Source: CACKLF01 sp002725175
GTDB lineage: Bacteria > Pseudomonadota > Alphaproteobacteria > Rhodobacterales > Rhodobacteraceae
Assembly: GCA_002725175.2 (NCBI GenBank)
Contig: PBQX02000105.1
Span: 1-54,189, forward strand
Direction of reading: 5' to 3'
DNA: 54,189 nucleotides
Within the stretch, counting starts at the first letter, position 1, and every line of letters starts with the position of its first letter. The position numbers were made by a program, and so were the translations under genes. Below, piece after piece: positions 1-8,928 of this stretch. Below the pieces are notes generated by a model. The model searched no databases. It had not been told where the DNA came from and was given only the letters and a program-made list of their open reading frames with translations.

Positions 1-572
1 GCCTCACCTTCTATTATCTTAAAACCCAACTCCTCTGAATTCACTATCACAAAACTGTCACCCCCAAATGCGACATCTACCTTTAATTCTCCTAAAGTTT
101 CCAATTTAAGTTTTGCATTTAATTTATGAACAAAGGAAGGTACGTTTTCGACTAAAACCTTTATTACTTTACCGTTCTTGCACTCGGCACTTACATTAAT
201 GAGGCCTCCTGGTACCTCTAAGGTAAGTTTAGTAACGGGCTCCCTCATTTCAATTATACCAGTCTCAAGAAGAACCGTGGTCACACAAATAGAATTCGAC
301 CCAGACATTGGTGGAGTGTCTTCAGGCTCCATTATTATGAATGCAGCATCCGCTTTAGAGTTTTTTGGAGGAACTAAAAGATTTACATGCCGAAACACAC
401 CTCCTCTCGGTTCATTTAAAACAAAGTTCCTAAGCTTTTCATCTTTATGTATAAAATTCCGTTGCTCCCATAGTGTGTTACCGGGAGGAACGGCCACACC
501 ACCGACTATCACATCCCCTACTTCACCCTCAGCATGACAAGAGATCACATGAACAATATTTTTACTTCTCAT
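1..572 (-). CDS. Proline racemase family protein, probable trans-3-hydroxy-L-proline dehydratase (3' end outside window)
   Basis: The reading frame opens at ATG 572 and runs off the left edge; 190 codons are visible. The N-terminal half matches the proline racemase / hydroxyproline epimerase / trans-3-hydroxyproline dehydratase family: an HAEGE segment near residue 13, NEPRGG near 53-58, MEPEDTPPMSGSN at 81-93 and FGGDSFVIV near the end of the visible part. The first catalytic position, Cys in proline racemase, is Ser90 here, as in some hydroxyproline-acting subgroups. The second catalytic residue (Cys or Thr) is beyond the window, so dehydratase and epimerase cannot be separated. The likely role is cytosolic hydroxyproline catabolism. 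A CurA-like reductase gene lies 53 bases upstream on the same strand. Family is certain; substrate is inferred. Confidence 0.85.
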   Translation of the reverse strand, partial: MRSKNIVHVISCHAEGEVGDVIVGGVAVPPGNTLWEQRNFIHKDEKLRNFVLNEPRGGVFRHVNLLVPPKNSKADAAFIIMEPEDTPPMSGSNSICVTTVLLETGIIEMREPVTKLTLEVPGGLINVSAECKNGKVIKVLVENVPSFVHKLNAKLKLETLGELKVDVAFGGDSFVIVNSEELGFKIIEGE

Positions 573-625
573 AAATCAATCAATACAAAAATCTAAGTTT
601 AAATACTATCATACAATGTAAGACC

Positions 626-1648
626 TTATAGGTTATTTTTAGGAGCTGTCTTAATTAACATTTTTCCAAAATTCTTACCTTCTAACAATCCAATAAATGC
701 TTCTGGCGCTGATTCAATTCCCTCAACTACATCCTCCTTATACTTTATCTTACCTTCCAAAACCCACGATGACAGCTGCTTTAAAGCCTCTTCTTCTTGA
801 TCCTTTAAGTCCCAAACAATAAAACCTCTCAACGAAAGTCGTTTCGTAAGAATATTTCTAAAAAGAACAGGAATCCTGTCTTTGCTAACAGGTAAATCAG
901 TTTGATTATAGTGGGCAATCAGACCACAAACAGGGATCCTTCCAAATTCATTCATTAATGGTAAAATTGCCTCAAANGTTATGCCNCCNACATTTTCCCA
1001 ATATATATCCACGCCAGAACTNCAGACTTCACGCATCCTAGATTTAAAATTTTCATCCCTATGATTTAAGCANTCNTCAAATTCAAGTTCATNAATNACA
1101 TAATCACATTTAGCATTGTCTCCAGCNACCCCTANCACTGAACAGCCTTTTAGCTTTGCTATTTGACCAACGACGGCACCAACTGCACCTGATGCCGCTG
1201 ATACCACTACTTGTTCNCCANTTCTAGGCTTTCCAAAACTCATAAGACCACAATATGCAGTAAGTCCAGGCATACCTAAAATACCGAGAGAGGTAGATAT
1301 TGGCGCCAAATCAGGGTCAATCTTTCGAACAAATTTATCGTTTAAAACAGAATATTCCTGCCATCCTGTCATACCCGAAACGATATCACCAACCTTAAAT
1401 TTTGAAGAATTACTTTCCACAACCTCTCCTACGCCTCCAGCTTCCATAACTTCGCCCAATTCAACTGGTTTAGCGTAACTCTTGGCATCATTCATTCTTC
1501 CCCGCATGTAAGGATCTAATGAAAAGTAAATTACTTTTACGAGTATTTCCCCTTGCATAATTTTCGGCACATCACTTTCCACAAAATTAAAATTCTGTAA
1601 AGTTGGGAGGCCCTGTGGTCTAGATTTTAGTAAAATTTGCTTGTTCAT
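626..1648 (-). CDS. NADP-dependent zinc-independent MDR oxidoreductase (CurA / leukotriene B4 dehydrogenase-like)
   Basis: The 340-residue length is right for this medium-chain dehydrogenase/reductase branch, which reduces the double bond of enones and enals with NADPH in the cytosol. The N-terminus contains SLDPYMRGRM near 46-55, a family hallmark, and the Rossmann part has SAASGAVGAVVGQIAKLKG near residues 150-168. No structural-zinc cysteine cluster is seen. It starts at ATG 1648. Eight to ten N positions fall between 977 and 1220, so several residues are unresolved, but the frame is intact. It lies 53 bases upstream of the proline-racemase-family gene and could share its transcript. It is not AcuI (acrylyl-CoA reductase), which belongs to a different MDR branch. 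The physiological substrate is unknown. Confidence 0.85.
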   Translation of the reverse strand: MNKQILLKSRPQGLPTLQNFNFVESDVPKIMQGEILVKVIYFSLDPYMRGRMNDAKSYAKPVELGEVMEAGGVGEVVESNSSKFKVGDIVSGMTGWQEYSVLNDKFVRKIDPDLAPISTSLGILGMPGLTAYCGLMSFGKPRXXEQVVVSAASGAVGAVVGQIAKLKGCSVXGXAGDNAKCDYXIXELEFXXCLNHRDENFKSRMREVXSSGVDIYWENXXGIXFEAILPLMNEFGRIPVCGLIAHYNQTDLPVSKDRIPVLFRNILTKRLSLRGFIVWDLKDQEEEALKQLSSWVLEGKIKYKEDVVEGIESAPEAFIGLLEGKNFGKMLIKTAPKNNL

Positions 1649-1791
1649 TAGAAATACCTTTTAAATTTATTAGATGGNCTAGTATTTAGGATTGTTTTAA
1701 GTTTAACTCACTAAAGTTTATATTCTTGCATGTGGAAAAACTAGACAAAAGATCAAGAAATTCGAATAAAAAAATTAGAGGCTACCTTTTT

Positions 1792-2415
1792 ATGATTCTT
1801 AATTCCTTCATCTCAGGTCTTGGAATAGGCTTATCACTCATTATGGCTATTGGTGCCCAAAATACTTTTGTTTTTCGTCAAGGCTTACTGGGAGAATACG
1901 TCTGGATCTCTATACTTTTCTGTACATTTTCTGATGGCATCTTAATATTTGCAGGGACTTATGGGATTGGNGCTTTAATNACACCATATTTTGAAAAAAT
2001 AGATTCTATTATATTTCTACTGACTGCATTATGGGTGGGTTCTTACGGATTATTAAGACTTCACGCAGCATTATTTTATAGCAATAGCTTAGCCATAAGA
2101 AACAATGATAATAAAAAATTATACGGTGTCGTTTCTGCACTTTTCTTTATGACTTGGCTTAATCCTCATGTCTATCTTGACACCGTAATATTAATCGGAT
2201 CTCTTTCAATTCCCTTTGGACCAGAAAACCTTTTGCCATTTGCCATTGGTGCTACTCTTGCAAGTTTTATTTTCTTTTCTGCCCTAGGACTAGGAGCAGT
2301 AAAACTAAGTCCTCTTTTTAACTCTCCACGAGCATGGAGATTTGTAGAAATTTTCACTGCCGCAATAATGTTTATTTTTTGCTTGAGCTTCTTAAAATTA
2401 GGTGGCTGGCTCTAA
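1792..2415 (+). CDS. LysE/ArgO family amino-acid exporter
   Basis: From ATG 1792 the product is 207 residues, the normal LysE-family length; an upstream TTG at 1726 would add a charged 22-residue extension atypical of the family. The N-terminus contains GLGIGLSLIMAIGAQNTF, matching the conserved first membrane segment of LysE/ArgO. About six hydrophobic segments follow, with NPHVYLDT in the middle, another family motif. The protein is an inner-membrane exporter, probably of basic amino acids or analogues. It converges on the MttB-family gene, with 25 bases between the stop codons. Exact substrate cannot be told from sequence. Confidence 0.85.
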   Translation: MILNSFISGLGIGLSLIMAIGAQNTFVFRQGLLGEYVWISILFCTFSDGILIFAGTYGIXALXTPYFEKIDSIIFLLTALWVGSYGLLRLHAALFYSNSLAIRNNDNKKLYGVVSALFFMTWLNPHVYLDTVILIGSLSIPFGPENLLPFAIGATLASFIFFSALGLGAVKLSPLFNSPRAWRFVEIFTAAIMFIFCLSFLKLGGWL

Positions 2416-2440
2416 TTATAAGGATTATTTTTTTCAGACG

Positions 2441-3973
2441 CTAATTTAGATGAATTTCAAACAAGNCCCTTATTTTTTTGTCCGCATCTTTAGAAATGTA
2501 GTTNGAATCATCAGTACTTAATATTTCTTTCACCCTTAACTTTGCGATGTCATAAACACTTTTCTTGCCTTCAGACTCCCATTTTTCAATAGAGTCCCTG
2601 TTACTGATTTGAGGATACAAATAATCACTTCTCATTCGGCTGTAAGTCTCAGGATCACCCAAAAAGTGTCCCTCGCTTCTAACAACTCTGTCAATAACAT
2701 CAAGACAAACTGCTTGGCGGTCAAATTCTGGCTTATGTATCGATCGAAGAACTNCTCCAGCCATATCATTATCTATGAGATAACTCTCCAAGGCCGTTCC
2801 CATAAGGCTTGCTTGAGTTCCGCACGCTTGAGTTATAAGATTTGATCCTGCTAAAGNCGCCATTAATACGCCAATGCCCTTCTCATATCCGCTTTGGGAA
2901 TCAGGAAGTTTACTGTCAGTGGCGCCGGCNATGCAGGAATTTGATAAACCATAATATTGCGCAAGCTGTGCTGAGTAAGCCATGGCAAAAGCTTGCTCTC
3001 CGCCACCTCCCGATAATGCACCAGTCCGCAAATCTGTTATCATTGGNCGCCCACCAAATATTACCTTCACATTTGGATTAACCAACCAAGCCAAAATCAT
3101 TCCAGAAAAAGTTTCAGCTGATGTCTGAGCTATAGCAGAAGCTATAGATACAGAAGTAGAAGCNCCTACCTGAGAAAAAGTATTAGCCTGAATTGGAATT
3201 CCAATCCTTGCAGCTTCAATAATAACCTCTGCAGAGCGAGGATCAAACCGTAACGGCGACACACTGTGGTTTATATTTAAAGACAGAAAGGGACGTTCCA
3301 AAAAAGCTTCCTTACTTCCCGCAATTATAAAGCACATTTCGGCTACCTTCGACACGTCATGCGGGTTGGTTATACTAGTCATGATGTGTTTCCTTGTTCC
3401 TTTTAAACAAGCATAAGCAGTATTAATATCTAGAGACTCCTCATCAAGCATATCCCTAGCCACCATTGGCCTGCTAAAAAAATGTATGTTCTCCATTCTG
3501 TCAACAAGACGGGCGGCATCATAAATATCGGACAATTTTGTTTCCCTATAACTCTGGGTCTCGATATCTAAAATATTGGGTGAGGCNCCACCAGAACCCA
3601 AATAAGAATTCCTCCCAGAGCATTCCATATCAAAATCAGGCTCCCTGCCGCAAAGTTTTACTCCCTTGGGAACTTCATCAAGAAACCTCGAAACGAGGTC
3701 TATTGGGAACAAAAGGCGATTATCTTGATCAAGTTGTCCGCCATTTTCTATTATAATTTCTTTTGCTGCATCTGGGGCTTCGCTAAGCCCAGTCTTGCTT
3801 AATATTTCCTTTACTGCGTCATCTAATATTGTCAACTCGTTATGATTTAAGGGAGGCGTCCAAAGAGAAGACACACCCCATACTTTAGGAAAATCTATTG
3901 AAGTTTGAGAAAATTTTTCTTCAACCCCCTGATGTCGTCTTCTATTTCGACGCCTCTTATTTTTATTATCCAT
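2441..3973 (-). CDS. Trimethylamine methyltransferase (MttB/COG5598) family protein, non-pyrrolysine
   Basis: The 510-residue product belongs to the MttB superfamily, which transfers a methyl group from a quaternary or tertiary amine to a corrinoid protein or related acceptor. The arginine-rich N-terminus (RRRNRRR near residues 6-12) is common in alphaproteobacterial members. The frame is open throughout, so there is no in-frame UAG for pyrrolysine; this is the MtgB/MtpB-like side of the superfamily, where known substrates include glycine betaine and proline betaine. No corrinoid protein, pyl gene or reactivase gene is nearby. Start is ATG 3973 with a weak AAAG ribosome site. The thiolase-like gene is 116 bases upstream on the same strand. 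Family is clear; the amine is unknown. Confidence 0.85.
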   Translation of the reverse strand: MDNKNKRRRNRRRHQGVEEKFSQTSIDFPKVWGVSSLWTPPLNHNELTILDDAVKEILSKTGLSEAPDAAKEIIIENGGQLDQDNRLLFPIDLVSRFLDEVPKGVKLCGREPDFDMECSGRNSYLGSGXASPNILDIETQSYRETKLSDIYDAARLVDRMENIHFFSRPMVARDMLDEESLDINTAYACLKGTRKHIMTSITNPHDVSKVAEMCFIIAGSKEAFLERPFLSLNINHSVSPLRFDPRSAEVIIEAARIGIPIQANTFSQVXASTSVSIASAIAQTSAETFSGMILAWLVNPNVKVIFGGXPMITDLRTGALSGGGGEQAFAMAYSAQLAQYYGLSNSCXAGATDSKLPDSQSGYEKGIGVLMAXLAGSNLITQACGTQASLMGTALESYLIDNDMAGXVLRSIHKPEFDRQAVCLDVIDRVVRSEGHFLGDPETYSRMRSDYLYPQISNRDSIEKWESEGKKSVYDIAKLRVKEILSTDDXNYISKDADKKIRXLFEIHLN

Positions 3974-4089
3974 TTTCTTTAAATAATTAATCTAATGAGT
4001 TTTCTTATATAATATTTGAGAAAGGGTAACGATATAATTTTATAACAGTAGAAATGAACCATCTCCCAAGAAATTCTTTCTCATATTAG

Positions 4090-5274
4090 TCACGAACGTT
4101 GATACATTGTTACAACACAGGCTCCACCTAACCCAAGATTGTGNTGCATCGCAATCTTAGTCTTATCGACTTGCCTTTCTTCAGCAGTTCCACGCAGTTG
4201 ATGTGTAAGCTCATAACATTGTGCTAGACCAGTAGCTCCTAGGGGATGACCTTTACATAGGAGACCACCTGAAGGATTTGTTACCACATCTCCNCCATAG
4301 GTATTATTGGAATCATTAATAAATTTTGACGCCCCACCCTCTGGACACAAGCCCAAAGCCTCATATGTTAGTAATTCATTTTGGGCNAAACAATCATGCA
4401 ACTCTACCACGCTCACATCTTCTGGACCAATACTNGTNTGCTCATAAACTTGTTGAGCAGCTNCTTTCGACATATCATAACCAACGAGTTTTATCATGTC
4501 ATTACTTTCAAAAGTTNCTGAATNATCCGTAGTCATAGCCTGGCCAATTATCCTAACAGAAGAATTTATATTTAATGCAGTCGCAAATTCAGGGGATACT
4601 AAAATAGCNGCTGCAGCTCCACATGTGGGAGGACANGCCATAAGCTTTGTCATTACATTCGGCCAAATTTCAGGTGAGTTTAGAACATCTTCCTCTGAAA
4701 TCTCATTGCGAAAAAGTGCCAAGGGGTTATTTTTTGCATGCCTGCTAGCCTTNGCTCGAATCTTAGCAAAATCATTTAAGGATGACCCATATTTCTTCAT
4801 ATGCGACAGACCTGCACCNCCAAAATATTTTAAAGTTAAGGGGATATCTGCACTCCCAACCAAATTTTTACACTTTTTATCAAAATCCAAAAGTGGACTT
4901 GGCCTATCTGTCCACACTTCAGATAGAGCCCCAGGCCTCATTTGTTCAAATCCGACTGCAATTACACAATCAGATATTTTATGCTCTATCGCCTGCCTTG
5001 CCAAATAAAGAGCAGATGAACCTGTGGAACAATTGTTATTCACGTTTACAATGGGAATNCCTGTCATNCCAGCTTTATACAANACGTTTTGTCCACAAGT
5101 GCTATCNCCATAAACATACCCAACGAAGCCCTGCTCAACCTTTTCGTATTTTATACCGGCATCTTCTAAAGCACCGCTTACTGCCCTTTTACCCATCTCC
5201 AGGTAGCTCTCATTNTCTCCAGGTTTCGAGAATTTAGTCATCCCCACNCCAGCTACAACGACATTACTTCGCAT
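4090..5274 (-). CDS. SCP-x type thiolase / lipid-transfer protein-like acetyl-CoA acyltransferase
   Basis: The product (394 residues) matches the thiolase domain of sterol carrier protein x. Nucleophile region NNNCSTGSSAL near residues 80-90, HDC near 290, and the C-terminal GHPLGATGLAQ carrying the catalytic His are all present. Such enzymes cleave or form beta-ketoacyl-CoA bonds; bacterial members act on branched or unusual acyl chains. ATG 5274 is chosen over TTG 5286 because GGAG lies seven bases before it and the protein then begins MRSNVVVA, as family members do. Many N positions occur. It may be co-transcribed with the downstream MttB-family gene; no acyl-CoA dehydrogenase or hydratase lies nearby to fix a pathway. 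Confidence 0.85.
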   Translation of the reverse strand: MRSNVVVAXVGMTKFSKPGXNESYLEMGKRAVSGALEDAGIKYEKVEQGFVGYVYXDSTCGQNXLYKAXMTXIPIVNVNNNCSTGSSALYLARQAIEHKISDCVIAVGFEQMRPGALSEVWTDRPSPLLDFDKKCKNLVGSADIPLTLKYFXGAGLSHMKKYGSSLNDFAKIRXKASRHAKNNPLALFRNEISEEDVLNSPEIWPNVMTKLMXCPPTCGAAXAILVSPEFATALNINSSVRIIGQAMTTDXSXTFESNDMIKLVGYDMSKXAAQQVYEXXSIGPEDVSVVELHDCXAQNELLTYEALGLCPEGGASKFINDSNNTYXGDVVTNPSGGLLCKGHPLGATGLAQCYELTHQLRGTAEERQVDKTKIAMXHNLGLGGACVVTMYQRS

Positions 5275-5380
5275 ATTTATCTCCAAAGACAGATTAAAAT
5301 TANAATTCTTCTANTGACCTTATTACATCATCAAAAATTTTTCCACTAGACTATTTACCTTCCTTAATCAGAGGAAATAA

Positions 5381-6022
5381 TTATNTCAGAATATTTTCTA
5401 GCTTTACTCTCTTAGCTCCTAAAAGTGTTGGGTCATTATTGTCATGGCTAACAATGATAACTTTATAACCTTCCTTAAAGCATCCATCCTTAAGTAGATT
5501 GATACACTCTGATTTTGTTTCAAAATCTAATCCGTTAAAAGGTTCGTCTANCAACATAAGTTTTTTCCCNAAACATTTTGCTCTAACGATTGCTCTAGCC
5601 AGTGCTATACGTTTCCTTTGTCCACCTGAAATTTCTGTGGGTAACACATTTTTATNATCGGAGATCCCTAANTTCTGGAAAACTTCCTCAATTATAAACT
5701 GTTCCTCACTATTTATNCTACTTNTCATATTTAATCCTATCTCAACATTCCTAAGGCAACTAATATGATCGAACAAATTTCCACTTTGAAACAAAACAGA
5801 TAACGGCCTCTCAGATGGGGAAAGTTTGAGTAAATCGTTATCTTCGAAGCGGAGATATCCGGAAGAAGGTGATATTAATCCCGCAATGATATTTAATAAA
5901 GTTGATTTCCCGCTTCCGGATACCCCTTGAATAACAACAGGGGTCAATAAATCAAACTTGTAAGAAAATTGAAAATATTCTCCTTTTAGGTACCTAAATT
6001 TAATATCACTTAGTTCAAGCAT
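5381..6022 (-). CDS. thiQ: Thiamine ABC transporter ATP-binding protein ThiQ
   Basis: A 213-residue ABC ATPase: Walker A GVSGSGKST near 34-42, signature ISGGQRKRIALARA near 129-142, Walker B followed by DEPFNGLD near 159-166, and a switch His in IIVSHD. The short length is usual for ThiQ, which drives import of thiamine and its phosphates. It is the third gene of a thiB-thiP-thiQ operon, starting six bases after the thiP stop. Expression should be governed by the TPP riboswitch ahead of thiB. The last sense codon contains an N, but the TAA stop is clear. Assignment rests on operon context as well as motifs. Confidence 0.93.
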   Translation of the reverse strand: MLELSDIKFRYLKGEYFQFSYKFDLLTPVVIQGVSGSGKSTLLNIIAGLISPSSGYLRFEDNDLLKLSPSERPLSVLFQSGNLFDHISCLRNVEIGLNMXSXINSEEQFIIEEVFQXLGISDXKNVLPTEISGGQRKRIALARAIVRAKCXGKKLMLXDEPFNGLDFETKSECINLLKDGCFKEGYKVIIVSHDNNDPTLLGAKRVKLENILX

Positions 6023-6028
6023 AAGACC

Positions 6029-7723
6029 TCATATTTTTACCGATATTGAACAGACTTTTTGAACTAAGAACTTGGAGCAGAAGAAAAAGAAAAAAGTAAC
6101 AACAAGTAATAATAGAGCCAAAGCATTTGCATCTGATAAACCATACCTTCCAGCGGTCTGATAAATTAACCACGGTATGGTTTGGAAATCATTGCTTCCA
6201 AACAATGCTATTACACTCAAATCTCCAACAGAAAATGCAAGAGCTATCCCAAGAGCTAATCCCAATTCCACATTAAGNCCAGGTAAAGTAACCGCAAAAA
6301 ATTTTTTAGCTCCCACTAAGCCCAATGACTTATAAAGAGCTTTATGTTTGGATTCTAAACTGAATAACCTAGGCTCGATTATACGGACTACGAAAGGTAA
6401 ACATAAGAAGACATTTGATAACACCAAAATTAGCCACGATAGCGCTACTACATCCGCAAATTTTCGCAATACAATAAATAGTGCTGTACCAAGAACAATC
6501 GCAGGGATTGCCAGGTATATTAATATAGAGCTTTCAATCAACCCAAGAAAAAAATTCCTACCAAAAAAATTAGAACTCCTGAGAATTACTTTTGAATAAG
6601 CTAACAAAAAACCGAGTGAAATCGCTAAAGATGAACTCAAAAATGCAATAAGAATAGTGTTTTTTAAGGATTCCCAAAATATTTCCCATTTTAAAACCTT
6701 TATTAAACTTTCAGAAAATCCAGATAAAATAACTGCAAAAAAGGGTAAAAATATTATAAAGATAAGAGGAGACAACCAAAAAATATCTTTAANTAAGNTG
6801 ATCACAATACTTTTATTGTAATTTCTTAAAGGTGCCCTTGGAAATTTTTCTTGATTAAGCCTATTACCTAACGGTAAATAGATTGCCGAATTATTTGACA
6901 GTCCATTTTCGAAAAATGTTANAATAAAAATAACACATGCCACTATTGCTACCTGTATTAAGCTTAATGCTGCTGCCTTAGCGATACTAAAATCAAAACG
7001 TATTGCAGAATAAATTTCTACTTCAAGAGTGGTAACTTTTGGTCCTCCACCAAGCATTAGTACAAGGGAAAAGGAAGTAAAGCATAATAGAAATACTAAT
7101 ACATTTAGGGACAAAGCTACTCTTTTGATTGCAGGCCACTCAAGGACCCAAAAAAACTTTACCCGTGAAAAGCCGTACTGCTCAGAAAGAAAAATGTGCT
7201 CTTTAGGGAAGCTCAAAAAAATTGGAGTTAAGACTCTAATCATTAATGGTAAATTAAAGAATACGTGCGCTAATACAACACCATGCAATCCATAAATATT
7301 AACCCAACCAACTGTACCAAAAGAAATAATATCAAACGTTTGAGCTAACCAGCCATTCAAACCCCAAACCTTCAAAATCCCTACTGCAGCAACAGTTGTT
7401 GGCATAACAAGCACCAAACCCAGCATACCAAATAGTGGCGGAAAAATGTGCCAATGATACCTTTTTGCTAAAATAGAAGAAATTGGAACTGCAAGACAGA
7501 AGGAGACAAAACAGGACATAAAGGCTTGCTGCCCCGCTACATACAAAATAGCTCCCACCCGAAAATCTTTCAATAACTGCGAAAAATCTAAGGTTTGGTT
7601 ACCAACACCAAAACTGTATAGAAACACCATTAAAGAAAGAGATGCTCCTAAAATTACCATTGTCACCCCAATGCCTAAAACTGAGATGCTAATTTTGCTT
7701 CCATTGGATTGATTTTTAATCAT
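6029..7723 (-). CDS. thiP: Thiamine ABC transporter permease ThiP
   Basis: This 564-residue integral membrane protein has about twelve hydrophobic segments in two homologous halves, the fused FbpB-like architecture of ThiP. Each half carries an EAA-type loop; the first includes EQYGFSRVKFFWVLEWPAI near 180-200 and the second KSLGLVGAKKFFAVTLP near 470. It forms the inner-membrane channel that works with periplasmic ThiB and cytosolic ThiQ. It starts at ATG 7723, five bases after the thiB stop, so translation is probably coupled. The length is slightly above the usual 530 or so residues. Confidence 0.93.
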   Translation of the reverse strand: MIKNQSNGSKISISVLGIGVTMVILGASLSLMVFLYSFGVGNQTLDFSQLLKDFRVGAILYVAGQQAFMSCFVSFCLAVPISSILAKRYHWHIFPPLFGMLGLVLVMPTTVAAVGILKVWGLNGWLAQTFDIISFGTVGWVNIYGLHGVVLAHVFFNLPLMIRVLTPIFLSFPKEHIFLSEQYGFSRVKFFWVLEWPAIKRVALSLNVLVFLLCFTSFSLVLMLGGGPKVTTLEVEIYSAIRFDFSIAKAAALSLIQVAIVACVIFIXTFFENGLSNNSAIYLPLGNRLNQEKFPRAPLRNYNKSIVIXLXKDIFWLSPLIFIIFLPFFAVILSGFSESLIKVLKWEIFWESLKNTILIAFLSSSLAISLGFLLAYSKVILRSSNFFGRNFFLGLIESSILIYLAIPAIVLGTALFIVLRKFADVVALSWLILVLSNVFLCLPFVVRIIEPRLFSLESKHKALYKSLGLVGAKKFFAVTLPXLNVELGLALGIALAFSVGDLSVIALFGSNDFQTIPWLIYQTAGRYGLSDANALALLLLVVTFFFFFCSKFLVQKVCSISVKI

Positions 7724-7728
7724 TTTAT

Positions 7729-8742
7729 TTACTGTTGAGTCAAACCTTCAAGCCATTCTTGTGTCCATGAAATTCGGTTATCATTGACTTTTTTTGAATC
7801 AAACAGAAACGCGTTTTTCGGTTTAATAAGCTCGGAAAATTCCTTGGGATTATTTGTGGTAATTACAGGATACATCCAATTAGTTGTCGGTATAACTGAT
7901 TGGAAACCATCGGTAAGAATGAACTCTAAGAAAGATCTAGCTAAATCCTTATTAGAAGAGCTTTTAAGAAGTCCCGCCACCTCAATTTGAACATAATGCC
8001 CTTCTTTAAACTCAGCTGCTTTATAATTATTTTTACCCTCTGCAATCATATGATAAGCAGGTGAGGTAGAATATGATAAAACCATGTCTGCTTCGCCATT
8101 AAGGAATAGAGAATAAGCATCCCACCAACCTTTAGTTGTCGTAACAATTTTTTCTGAAAGGTTTTTCCAAGCTACTGACGAATCTTCTCCATAAATTGAT
8201 TTTATCCATAGCAGTAGGCCCAAGCCAGGAGTTGCGGTTCTGGGATCCTGAATAATTATGGTAAAATCATCGTCTTCAATCAATGCCTGCATCGACTGCG
8301 GGGGCTCTTTAAGCTTTTCACTATCATAAATAAAAGCAAAATAGCCCCAATCAAAAGGCACGAACAAATTATCCTCCCATTTACCTTGAACTGATTTTGG
8401 CAAATTCACCTTTGAGCTAACGTCCACAGTATGTGGCGCAAATAATCCAGTTTCCTTCGCTATAGACATTAGATTTGTATCTAATCCAAGTACTATGTCA
8501 GCTTTTGAGGTTTTCCCCTCTATCTGCAACCTACCTAGGATACCGATAGAGCTATCTAGTCCTATAAAATTTATTTCGCAATCGCATTTTTTTTCAAAAT
8601 TTTCTTTAATAGCCGGACCCGGGCCCCAGTCCGTGATAAAACTATCATATGTATAAATTGTAAGGGTCTCTTTAGACAAACCCATAAGTGGAAAAATTAA
8701 AGAAAAAAATGTAACGGAAGTAATAAATAATTTCATAATCAT
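7729..8742 (-). CDS. thiB: Periplasmic thiamine-binding protein ThiB
   Basis: The product (337 residues) has a hydrophobic signal peptide over the first 20-25 residues, then the ThiB-type start LTIYTYDSF, a family mark. Downstream, GLDSSIGILGRLQ and the segment around DWGYFAFIYD match thiamine/iron-type class II binding proteins. It binds thiamine or its phosphates in the periplasm and feeds ThiPQ. Start choice is open: ATG 8742 is taken, while ATG 8736 or GTG 8751 (three bases after an AGGA) are alternatives. The TPP riboswitch lies 80-160 bases upstream, supporting thiamine as the cargo. Confidence 0.94.
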   Translation of the reverse strand: MIMKLFITSVTFFSLIFPLMGLSKETLTIYTYDSFITDWGPGPAIKENFEKKCDCEINFIGLDSSIGILGRLQIEGKTSKADIVLGLDTNLMSIAKETGLFAPHTVDVSSKVNLPKSVQGKWEDNLFVPFDWGYFAFIYDSEKLKEPPQSMQALIEDDDFTIIIQDPRTATPGLGLLLWIKSIYGEDSSVAWKNLSEKIVTTTKGWWDAYSLFLNGEADMVLSYSTSPAYHMIAEGKNNYKAAEFKEGHYVQIEVAGLLKSSSNKDLARSFLEFILTDGFQSVIPTTNWMYPVITTNNPKEFSELIKPKNAFLFDSKKVNDNRISWTQEWLEGLTQQ

Positions 8743-8821
8743 GCAGCTCACTTATCCTTAGTTATCGTAAACAACACTGGTTAAATGAGGCAGATTTATG
8801 ATCTGAAGTTTTTTATCTTCT

Positions 8822-8903
8822 TTCATCTCTTTCCTCCGCCAGTATTATCTGGTTCAGGTTCAATGGGTTAATCTCAGTTCCAAATAAGGAACACCCCAAG
8901 AGT
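8822..8903 (-). promoter_or_regulatory. TPP riboswitch (THI element) upstream of thiBPQ
   Basis: Read on the minus strand, the segment has the THI box core in order: GGGGTG, an optional GTTCC/GGAAC P3 hairpin, CTGAGA, ACCC, GAACCTGAACC, the CCAG-ATAATA-CTGG stem and GGCGGAGGAAAG. The P1 stem pairs 8898-8902 with 8827-8831. It binds thiamine pyrophosphate and should repress thiBPQ. The roughly 80 bases between aptamer and thiB show no hairpin with a T-run, so control is more likely at translation start than by termination, though that is inferred. The aptamer begins only 26 bases after the stop codon of the nitrile hydratase accessory gene. Confidence 0.96.
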
Positions 8904-8928
8904 TCCATAAGAATGTACGAAAAGAAAC

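Noticed and set aside
178..537. Plus-strand open frame of 119 codons at the left edge
   Set aside because: It is antisense to the proline-racemase-family gene, whose minus-strand translation is clearly conserved.
626..1648. Reading the MDR oxidoreductase as AcuI linked to DMSP cleavage
   Set aside because: Its motifs (DPYMRGRM) belong to the CurA/LTB4DH branch, not the AcuI/YhdH branch, and no DMSP lyase gene is nearby.
2441..3973. Pyrrolysine-containing MttB
   Set aside because: The frame is open from start to stop with no internal UAG, and no pyl genes are in the window.
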